Source of the DNA: Acidaminococcales bacterium
Lineage (GTDB): Bacteria; Bacillota; Negativicutes; Acidaminococcales; JAISLQ01
NCBI GenBank assembly: GCA_031275255.1
Contig: JAISPA010000221.1
Coordinates: forward strand, 1-6,743
Direction of reading: 5' to 3'
DNA length: 6,743 nucleotides
Made by a program: the position numbers and the translations under genes. Positions 1-5,317 of this stretch are shown here, piece by piece; within the stretch, counting starts at the first letter, position 1, and each line of letters begins with the position of its first letter. The notes beneath the pieces are model-generated. The model saw only the letters and a program-made list of their open reading frames with translations, was not told the DNA's origin and searched no databases.

Positions 1-915
1 GAGATTATTGATGTCTGGCGCAACAACGGCGAGTCGTATATCAACTGTGGCGAGGGGCGCTTCGTTACGGATAAAGGCTACATTGCCGCCATGCGTCAGG
101 CGATAGCGGGAATTTTGAAAAAAAGCGGCAAACAGGCATCTGATTTTAGAAAAATCGTCCTGTCAACGCCGGGAATGAAAGAAAATGAGAGCATTGCCAA
201 AAAATTTGCTTTCACTCCGCAGCAGACAGGGGACAACTTCATGCTGGATGTAGGCAACTGCGGCGCGGCCCAGCCCTTGCTCATGCTGGCCGATGCCATA
301 GAAAACGCCGAACCAAACGATCTTGTTCTCATGGCGGCTTACGGCAACGGTGCGAGCGCCTTTATCTTCCGGATTGCCGACGAGGTAAAAACCCTCGGCA
401 AAAAGCACACCGTCAGGACTGCGGTGAACACTAAGCGCCTCTTGGAATCATACACCAAATACTTGTCTTTTCGCGGCCATTTGGAAGCGGCGGCTGGCGA
501 GCCTTTTCGCACTTTTCCTTCCAATGCGGCCTATTGGCGCGAGAAAGATGCTATACTCGGCCTTTACGGCAGCAAATGCCAAAAATGCGGCACAGGCATC
601 TTTCCTGTCAACAGGATTTGCCCCAAGTGCGGCGCCAAAGACGAGTACGAGCGTATACGGTTGTCAGGCAGGACCGCCAAAGTCTTTACCTACTCCATAG
701 ATTCCCTGGCCGGTTCCAGCGAAGACCCGCTGGTGGTGCAGACCGTGGCCGACGATATGGAAGGGTTCCGATACTATCTGATCATGACGGACTTTGATCG
801 TAAAAATATAAGTATAGGAATGGAAGTGGAATTTACTTTCCGCAAGATGTATGTGGGCGGCAACTACATAAATTATTATTGGAAATGCCGTCCGACGCAA
901 AGGGGGCAAGCATGA
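1..915 (+). CDS. HMG-CoA synthase-like domain fused to DUF35 zinc-ribbon/OB-fold domain (5' partial)
   Basis: The reading frame is open from base 1, so the start and the N-terminal half, which should carry the catalytic Glu and Cys, lie outside the window. ATG 91 is internal. Counting base 1 as residue 1, residues 1 to about 130 match the C-terminal half of archaeal-type HMG-CoA synthase: a GRF-x5-Y segment, then GN at 85-86 and YGNGA before residue 120. At the position of the family's catalytic His (HQPN motif) the protein reads LSTPG (54-58), so Ser55 replaces His. From about residue 175 a DUF35 domain follows: a zinc ribbon C-x2-C-x10-C-x2-C (bases 577-630), then an OB-fold ending near YWKCRP. 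DUF35 proteins act as partners of thiolase-fold enzymes, forming part of the CoA channel or a retro-aldolase. The fusion overlaps the thiolase gene by ATGA, implying coupled translation and probably one complex. The exact reaction is unknown; genuine HMG-CoA synthase activity is doubtful. Confidence 0.88.
   Translation, partial: EIIDVWRNNGESYINCGEGRFVTDKGYIAAMRQAIAGILKKSGKQASDFRKIVLSTPGMKENESIAKKFAFTPQQTGDNFMLDVGNCGAAQPLLMLADAIENAEPNDLVLMAAYGNGASAFIFRIADEVKTLGKKHTVRTAVNTKRLLESYTKYLSFRGHLEAAAGEPFRTFPSNAAYWREKDAILGLYGSKCQKCGTGIFPVNRICPKCGAKDEYERIRLSGRTAKVFTYSIDSLAGSSEDPLVVQTVADDMEGFRYYLIMTDFDRKNISIGMEVEFTFRKMYVGGNYINYYWKCRPTQRGQA
901..906 (+). promoter_or_regulatory. Ribosome binding site of the thiolase gene
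   Basis: AGGGGG lies five bases before ATG 912, inside the end of the preceding gene. It favours ATG 912 (or the adjacent ATG 915) over the in-frame ATGs at 879 and 885, which would overlap the upstream gene further. Confidence 0.7.
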
Positions 916-2099
916 TGGGCATTAAGGACCAGGCAGCTATAATAGGCATGGGTTGCTCCCGTTTTGGCGAACGTTGGGACGCGGGCGTGGCCGATCTGGC
1001 TATTGAATCTGTTTACGAGGCGTACCAAGATGCAGGGATAGGGCAAAAAGACGTGCAAGCCGTTTTCTTAGGCCAGATGTACGCTCCTGTGGGCGGAATA
1101 GGCGGCCAGCAAGTAGCCGATGCCCTGAAATTCAACAATATTCCGGTTATCAGAAATGAAAACTGGTGCTGCGCCGGCCATGTGGCGATTATCTCCGCCT
1201 GCATGGCCGTAGTCAGCGGGGCTTACGATGTGGTGATGGCTCTGGGCGTAGAGAAACTGAAAGACACCGGCTACCCCGGGTTGGGCGCCGGGCGCGGCAT
1301 GAACCCGGTGATGGAAGCCAGAAGGACAGCCCCCGGTTCTTTCGCTTTGATAGGCACTCGTTACTTTGAAGAATATGGCTTGACATTGGAAGAAGGTAAA
1401 CAGACCATTGCCAAAATAGCGGTGAAAAACCACAGCAACGGCCTGTTGTCGCCCAAGGCGCACTTTCATAGGGCTATCACGGTGGAGGATGTTATGAAAG
1501 CGCCAATTATCGCCTCGCCGCTTGGCCTTTTGGATTGCTGCGGCAACAGCGACGGCTCCGCCTGCGCAATTATTGCCAGGGCAGATTTAGCGAGGAAATT
1601 CCGGGACGATCCCGTATACATCAAAGGGTTCGGCATGTCCATGGACGCCGTGATCCCGCACAGGATGCCTGGCTTCGGCTGGACCAGTTTCAATGCGCTG
1701 AAAACATCTTCGGCCAAAGCCTATGAGATGGCCGGCATAACAAACCCGCGCGAGGAGATTGACGTGGCGGAAGTGCATGACTGCTTTACCGTCACGGAGA
1801 TGGCTATCTATGAAGATTTCTGTTTCAGCAAACGCGGCAACGCCAAAGAGGACATTGACGCAGGTTTCTTTGAAAGAACGGGCGGGTTGCCGGTCAACGT
1901 GGACGGCGGGCTTAAATGCTTCGGCCATCCTGTGGGCGCCAGCGGCATCCGCATGACTTATGAGATATACAAACAACTCCAGTACAAGGTGGACAACCCG
2001 GAAAGGCAAATCAAAAACGTATACCGCGGCCTGTCGCATACTTTCGGCGGCCCGCCCCAGTTGAGCTGCGTGCTGATAGCCGGCAGCGAAAAAGGTTAA
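912..2099 (+). CDS. SCP2-type thiolase (acetyl-CoA acyltransferase-like)
   Basis: A 395-residue protein of the SCP2/archaeal thiolase family, full length for the group. It probably cleaves a 3-oxoacyl-CoA with CoA, or runs the reverse Claisen condensation, in the cytoplasm. Numbered from ATG 912, the nucleophile is Cys86 in NWCCAGH (84-90), where C-x-x-G aligns with the family motif; Cys87 is adjacent. HDCF (289-292) supplies the second catalytic cysteine, as in SCP2 thiolases, and GHPVGASG (338-345) holds the catalytic His339. LLDCCGNSDGSA (206-217) is another family block. All expected catalytic residues are present, so the enzyme looks active, unlike the non-thiolytic Ltp2-type aldolases. 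Trp85 and His90 beside the nucleophile are unusual by eye. The start overlaps the stop of the HMGS-like/DUF35 gene (ATGA), and such thiolases usually need a DUF35 partner, as in the BbsAB thiolase of anaerobic toluene degradation. The substrate cannot be read from the sequence. Confidence 0.92.
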   Translation: MMGIKDQAAIIGMGCSRFGERWDAGVADLAIESVYEAYQDAGIGQKDVQAVFLGQMYAPVGGIGGQQVADALKFNNIPVIRNENWCCAGHVAIISACMAVVSGAYDVVMALGVEKLKDTGYPGLGAGRGMNPVMEARRTAPGSFALIGTRYFEEYGLTLEEGKQTIAKIAVKNHSNGLLSPKAHFHRAITVEDVMKAPIIASPLGLLDCCGNSDGSACAIIARADLARKFRDDPVYIKGFGMSMDAVIPHRMPGFGWTSFNALKTSSAKAYEMAGITNPREEIDVAEVHDCFTVTEMAIYEDFCFSKRGNAKEDIDAGFFERTGGLPVNVDGGLKCFGHPVGASGIRMTYEIYKQLQYKVDNPERQIKNVYRGLSHTFGGPPQLSCVLIAGSEKG

Positions 2100-2323
2100 C
2101 CCAGTATTAAACGCTCCCGGAAACATAATTAATATTGTGTCCCGGTTAAAACATGAATAAGGTTTGCGAGCTGATTTGCCATCCTTGGCGCATTCTACAT
2201 TTGGCCATCCTTGGCCTTTCAAAGGTCCAGCGAGGATTTCAAGCGAAGCAGTATGGCAAATCAGCCGCAAAGATGGCATGATTTTAGCCGGTGAATAGTA
2301 AATAGTATAAGGAGGAACAATCT
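2100..2323 (+). other. Intergenic region between thiolase and dehydrogenase genes
   Basis: No gene is seen in these 224 bases. The region is dominated by the inverted-repeat element at 2163-2271. A clear Shine-Dalgarno sequence, AAGGAGG (2309-2315), sits eight bases before the dehydrogenase ATG. No convincing -35/-10 pair was found, so it is undecided whether the dehydrogenase is read through from the thiolase or has its own promoter. Confidence 0.6.
2163..2271. repeat. Long inverted repeat enclosing smaller hairpins (possible extragenic palindromic element)
   Basis: The arms 2163-2182 and 2253-2271 are complementary over 19 base pairs with one bulged A at 2169; the core GCTGATTTGCCAT (2170-2182) pairs perfectly with 2253-2265. 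Inside lies the hairpin GGCCA-TCCT-TGGCC (2203-2216). The 12-mer GCCATCCTTGGC occurs twice, at 2178-2189 and 2204-2215. No T-run follows the arms, so it does not look like an intrinsic terminator. It could be a REP/MITE-like dispersed element or an RNA structure within the operon; one window cannot tell. Confidence 0.6.
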
Positions 2324-3190
2324 ATGGCAATCAAAACAGTCGGCGTTTGCGGCGCCGGGCTGATGGGCAGGGGCATTGCCCAAGTCGCGGCCGCGGCCGG
2401 CTACGGAGTAGTTCTCTACGATCCTTTTGAAAGCGCCCTTGCTTCGGCCCTGAAAATCATTGAAAAAAATCTGGCAGGCGGCGTGGAGCGCGGCAAGATA
2501 ACGCCTGCAGCAAAAGATTCCGCGCTGAAAAGAATAGCCGTTACTGCTAAAGCAGAAGGAGCAGCTGGTGTTGATTTGATTATAGAAGCCGTACCGGAAG
2601 ATATGGCGATAAAAATGGCTCTTTTTGAGAAACTTGATAAGCTTTGCGCACCGGAGGCCATACTGGCATCAAACACAACGTCACAGAGCATAACGGAATT
2701 GTCTTCCGCTACCAAACGGCCTGACAGGGTGATCGGCCTTCATTTTTTTAATCCTGTGCATATCATGCGGTTGGTAGAGATGGTTAATGGACTGGAAACT
2801 TCCCCGGAGACTTTTGCGGTTTGCGAGGATTTCTGCAAATCTCTCGGCAAAGAAACCGTAAAAATCAAAGAATCGCCGGGTTTTGTCACCAGCAGGATTC
2901 AGGCCGTCATAGGCAACGAGGCGTTCAATATGCTGCTGGAAGGCGTAGGTACTGCCGAGGACATTGACAAGGCCGTCAAGATCGGATTGAACCACCCTAT
3001 GGGGCCATTTGAAATGATAGACCTGGTAGGGCTTGACACCAGGCTGCGCAGCTTGGAATATCTGCACAAAATGCTGGGCGAAAAATACCGCCCCTGCCCT
3101 TTGCATGTCCAATATGTCAAGGCAGGGCGGCTTGGCCGCAAGGTAGGCAAAGGCGTTTACGAATATGATGAAAACGGCAAAAAAGAATAA
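2324..3190 (+). CDS. 3-hydroxyacyl-CoA dehydrogenase (NAD-dependent, PaaH/Hbd type)
   Basis: A 288-residue single-function 3-hydroxyacyl-CoA dehydrogenase, the usual length for stand-alone enzymes such as 3-hydroxybutyryl-CoA dehydrogenase. It oxidises an L-3-hydroxyacyl-CoA to the 3-oxoacyl-CoA with NAD, or the reverse. The N-terminal Rossmann fold shows GAGLMG (residues 10-15) and Asp33 after the second strand, consistent with NAD rather than NADP. IIEAVPE (86-92), SNTTS (116-120), catalytic His140 in LHFFNP, its partner Glu152, and NHPMGPFEMIDLVGLD (223-238) are all present, followed by the C-terminal dimerisation helices and a GRKVGKGVYEY tail (271-281). Nothing essential is missing. ATG 2324 follows AAGGAGG at an eight-base spacing. 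Placed behind the thiolase, it would supply or use the thiolase's 3-oxoacyl-CoA; chain length or aromatic substrate cannot be inferred from sequence alone. Confidence 0.95.
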   Translation: MAIKTVGVCGAGLMGRGIAQVAAAAGYGVVLYDPFESALASALKIIEKNLAGGVERGKITPAAKDSALKRIAVTAKAEGAAGVDLIIEAVPEDMAIKMALFEKLDKLCAPEAILASNTTSQSITELSSATKRPDRVIGLHFFNPVHIMRLVEMVNGLETSPETFAVCEDFCKSLGKETVKIKESPGFVTSRIQAVIGNEAFNMLLEGVGTAEDIDKAVKIGLNHPMGPFEMIDLVGLDTRLRSLEYLHKMLGEKYRPCPLHVQYVKAGRLGRKVGKGVYEYDENGKKE

Positions 3191-3337
3191 CCTGAAACCT
3201 TCTGCATTTCTATTTGGCCATATTGTATAAGCAACCACAAGCCAAAAACGGCGAATGGCATTGCTGGCATAACATAAGATTAATAGATATTTTTTATGAC
3301 TACCGATCCGCGCACTATGGGCAAGGACTCAATGATC

Positions 3338-3382
3338 GCGCTTTAGCATGTTTCAGGCTGCGCCTGAAACATGCTAAAGCGC
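3338..3382. repeat. Perfect 21-bp inverted repeat with 3-base loop
   Basis: Bases 3338-3358 are the exact reverse complement of 3362-3382, with loop TGC. The stem begins GCGCTTTAGCATG and ends at CAGGC. Neither strand shows a T-run just after the stem, so it is not a standard intrinsic terminator. Its position between converging genes suggests a transcript 3'-end structure or transcription barrier. It could also be a dispersed palindromic repeat. Confidence 0.75.
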
Positions 3383-3586
3383 AAAGTTAAAGTCAGCGTT
3401 GTTTACACCGGCAGGCAACTTGCCTTTCCGAAGCTATCCAAGCCAGCCCAGCAGGGCGGGCCTATTCAGAGCCGGCAAAATATCCCGGCCGAGAGTATTC
3501 AAAGCCGTCATAATGCGTCATTTACCCTGATCGCTCTTTATGATATTACGACTTTGCGGCGTTTGCCTATCCATAAACATCGCGTA

Positions 3587-3631
3587 CCGCCTGGAACATT
3601 TATGGCAAAATTCGCCGGAGCGGTTTTTTTT
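3587..3631 (+). terminator. Candidate intrinsic terminator for the plus-strand block
   Basis: CCGCCTGG (3587-3594) can pair with CCGGAGCGG (3615-3623) as eight base pairs, including one G-U pair and one bulged A. The loop is 20 bases and is followed directly by eight T residues (3624-3631). The stem is modest and lies about 400 bases after the dehydrogenase stop, so the call is tentative. Confidence 0.35.
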
Positions 3632-3697
3632 GCAGGAAAACCGGCTTAAAGCAAGACTCGGAATGTTGCTATTTGATCGGACGTGGCCGCGCCATAC

Positions 3698-4528
3698 TCA
3701 ATTTTTCTTCACAGGCGCCTGCAATACACATAAATCAACCTCAACCTTGGTATTTCGTCTGTAGAAAGTGGTGTCCAAAAGGCATACGTCAATGATATCG
3801 CCGCACAGATAGTAAGATTTTTCCTTCAGGCAAGCCATAAGTTTTGCTATATGCTCCGTATCGTAAGGCATGCCGTATTTATACATGCACAGATATTCAC
3901 CGGCGGGTATCTCAATTATGTCTTTCCCGCCTTCCTCCCAGACAGGCACAAAAACGCAGGAACCTGCTCCTTCTAAAAAGTCGCCGCTTTCCGCGGCTTC
4001 TTTTTTTATTATGCTGCCAAATCCGCACAAGGGGGTCATTTTCTTTTCAAAAAGACGTTTCCAGACGTTCATCAAAGTGGTGTGCAGATTTTTTTTATTG
4101 ATAGGGCGGATGTATTCGCCGAAAACCGCCTGCCGCGCTTCTATGGCGCGCAGAAAAGGTTCCGACGGGCACTTCGCCGAAATGGCTTCCTTATATATAT
4201 CGACGCGTTGCGTCAAATATTGGCACATGGTATTGAGGCGGCTTATTTGCCGGAGAATATGCTGTCTCTGGTTCTCCAGCAGACATAGTTCGTTTTGCGG
4301 CGATCGTTCATTAAAATGCAGATGAATGTCTTTCAGATTGATTCCCAAAGACTTTAGAAAGCGAATTTCACGCAGGTAAGGTATTTGCTGTTTGTCATAA
4401 AACCGGTAACCGTTTTCCGTTGTCCGCACCGGCCTGAACAGGCCAATGTTATCATAATAGATCAGGGTTTGCCTTGATATGCCATGCAATTTCGCCATTT
4501 CGCCGATAGACAGCATGTAATCGGACAT
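3698..4528 (-). CDS. MerR-family transcriptional regulator with GyrI-like effector domain
   Basis: A 276-residue one-component regulator. Residues 5-70 are a typical MerR winged helix-turn-helix: MLSIGEMAKLHGISRQTLIYY, the wing with NGYRFYD (39-45), then LREIRFLKSLGINLKDI. Residues about 79-116 form a leucine-rich helix like the MerR dimer coiled coil. Residues about 120-276 resemble a GyrI-like small-molecule-binding domain of BmrR/BltR type, with IPAGEYLCMYKYGMPYD (207-223) and a closing strand KVEVDLCVL. Asp247 (GDIIDVCLLD) seems to stand where many family members have a ligand-contacting Glu. No Cys cluster typical of metal-sensing MerR proteins is visible. ATG 4528 is preferred over the internal ATG at residue 5 because GGGGTG lies five bases upstream. 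It follows ubiX on the same strand after 131 bases that contain a likely promoter of its own. Its targets are probably this locus; the ligand is unknown. Confidence 0.9.
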   Translation of the reverse strand: MSDYMLSIGEMAKLHGISRQTLIYYDNIGLFRPVRTTENGYRFYDKQQIPYLREIRFLKSLGINLKDIHLHFNERSPQNELCLLENQRQHILRQISRLNTMCQYLTQRVDIYKEAISAKCPSEPFLRAIEARQAVFGEYIRPINKKNLHTTLMNVWKRLFEKKMTPLCGFGSIIKKEAAESGDFLEGAGSCVFVPVWEEGGKDIIEIPAGEYLCMYKYGMPYDTEHIAKLMACLKEKSYYLCGDIIDVCLLDTTFYRRNTKVEVDLCVLQAPVKKN

Positions 4529-4533
4529 AAAAA

Positions 4534-4539
4534 CACCCC
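4534..4539 (-). promoter_or_regulatory. Ribosome binding site of the MerR gene
   Basis: On the minus strand GGGGTG precedes ATG 4528 by five bases and can pair with the 16S rRNA tail, with one G-U pair. It is part of CGCGGGGTG (4534-4542), which also precedes ubiX. It decides the start at 4528. Confidence 0.55.
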
Positions 4540-4546
4540 GCGTTTT

Positions 4547-4567
4547 ATAATAGCGGCAAGATATTAT
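4547..4567 (-). promoter_or_regulatory. Possible promoter/operator of the MerR gene
   Basis: On the minus strand ATAATA and TATTAT form an inverted repeat with a nine-base spacer. TATTAT(AAA) resembles a -10 element just upstream of the ribosome binding site. No clear -35 hexamer at the 19-base spacing typical of MerR-controlled promoters was found, so autoregulation through this repeat is only a suggestion. Confidence 0.3.
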
Positions 4568-4659
4568 TATTGCGAGAATACGCCGCAGAGCATCGAATGG
4601 ATATTCATTCAGCGAGACAGCCAGAGCCGGCTCCCGTGGTGAACGTTATGGATGATAAA

Positions 4660-5217
4660 TCATTCCTCCCAGGGCTTGAATTTAGCATAATTAATCCCAA
4701 ACTGCATGAAAATCTTGCCGATTATATGATCTATCTGTTTTTCCACAGAATTGGAATTATTGTAAAATGTCAGCAGGGGAGGAATTACGGTACACCCGCT
4801 ATCAGCGGCTTCTTTGATATTGCGCAAATGTATCCGGCTCAAAGGCATCTCCCTTGGAACTATTATAACCCGGCGGTTTTCTTTTAGGCAAACGTCCGCC
4901 GCCCGCAGCAAAAGATTGCCGGCGAACCCCGCCGCTATGCCGGCGACCGTCTTCATGCTGCACGGGACGACGATCATGCCGTCCGTCTTGAAAGAGCCGC
5001 TGGAAATGTCCGCCGCCATGTTTTTGTTGTCATGATTGTAGTCGGCCAGCGCCATAATTTCGTCAATGTTGAGATTTGTTTCACAGGCGAAATTTTTGGC
5101 CGCGCCTTCTGTAATTATCAAATGTTTCTCACAATCAGGAACCGACTGCAGGGCTTTCAACAGTTCGTAGCCCATAATGACGCCGCTTGCTCCAGATATG
5201 CCAATTATCAGCCGCAC
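4660..5217 (-). CDS. ubiX: UbiX-family flavin prenyltransferase
   Basis: A 185-residue protein of the UbiX/Pad1/BsdB family, full length. These enzymes join dimethylallyl phosphate to FMN to make prenylated FMN, the cofactor of UbiD-type reversible decarboxylases. Visible blocks are the N-terminal GISGASG (6-12) that binds flavin phosphate, SSGSFKTDGMIVVPCSMKT (72-90), LLLRAADVCLKE (102-113), VPREMPLSRIHLRNI (120-134) and PPLLTFY (146-152). Lys168 in the last helix appears to occupy the place of an Arg conserved in many UbiX proteins. The start is GTG: an in-frame TGA lies two codons upstream, and GGGGTG stands six bases before it. The gene lies 100 bases downstream of the carrier gene on the same strand. 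No UbiD partner is in the window; one may lie nearby, possibly beyond the carrier, where it would act on an aromatic or unsaturated acid. A role in quinone synthesis is the alternative. Confidence 0.92.
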   Translation of the reverse strand: MRLIIGISGASGVIMGYELLKALQSVPDCEKHLIITEGAAKNFACETNLNIDEIMALADYNHDNKNMAADISSGSFKTDGMIVVPCSMKTVAGIAAGFAGNLLLRAADVCLKENRRVIIVPREMPLSRIHLRNIKEAADSGCTVIPPLLTFYNNSNSVEKQIDHIIGKIFMQFGINYAKFKPWEE

Positions 5218-5223
5218 TTTTCA

Positions 5224-5229
5224 CACCCC
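5224..5229 (-). promoter_or_regulatory. Ribosome binding site of ubiX (supports GTG start)
   Basis: GGGGTG on the minus strand lies six bases before GTG 5217. Since an in-frame TGA sits between this site and the GTG, and the next in-frame ATG is 14 codons inside the conserved fold, GTG 5217 is the only reasonable start. Confidence 0.6.
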
Positions 5230-5277
5230 GCGATGCTTGGAACAACTATTTATATTGGACCAACCTGCGCCTTTTAT

Positions 5278-5308
5278 GCCAATGCGGGCTGGCGCAGCCC
5301 GCATTGGC
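5278..5308. repeat. Perfect 13-bp hairpin between carrier gene and ubiX
   Basis: GCCAATGCGGGCT (5278-5290) and AGCCCGCATTGGC (5296-5308) are exact reverse complements around a five-base loop. The hairpin begins ten bases after the carrier stop. On the minus strand the sequence that follows is ATAAAAGG, not a T-run, so it is unlikely to be a strong intrinsic terminator. It may protect the carrier mRNA end or reduce read-through into ubiX. Confidence 0.65.
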
Positions 5309-5317
5309 GCCCGTTCG

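Larger units (their letters stand above)
3191..3697. other. Gene-free region between converging gene blocks
   Basis: About 500 bases separate the stops of the dehydrogenase (+) and the MerR regulator (-). Short open frames exist here (for example 3371-3649 and 3540-3764 on +), but they have no recognisable domains or good ribosome binding sites, and the latter runs into the regulator gene. The region holds the hairpin 3338-3382, a possible terminator 3587-3631, and a near-exact 12-base direct repeat (TATTCAGAGCCG at 3463-3474, TATTCAAAGCCG at 3496-3507). A decayed gene or mobile element is possible but not demonstrable. Confidence 0.6.

Noticed and set aside
91..93. ATG as the start of the first gene
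   Set aside because: The same frame is open to base 1 and the preceding residues match the HMGS family, so the gene begins outside the window.
879..911. Longer N-terminus for the thiolase, starting at ATG 879 or 885
   Set aside because: It would overlap the upstream gene by over 30 bases; AGGGGG at 901-906 and the family N-terminus fit a start at 912.
1587..2279. 230-codon open frame on the minus strand under the thiolase
   Set aside because: It is antisense to a clear thiolase gene and shows no recognisable domain; treated as a frame shadow.
3371..3764. Two short plus-strand open frames in the gene-free gap
   Set aside because: They have no domain and no good ribosome binding site, the first begins inside the palindrome, and the second runs into the regulator gene.
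5278..5308. Intrinsic terminator call for the 13-bp hairpin
   Set aside because: No T-run follows on either strand, so it is listed only as an inverted repeat.
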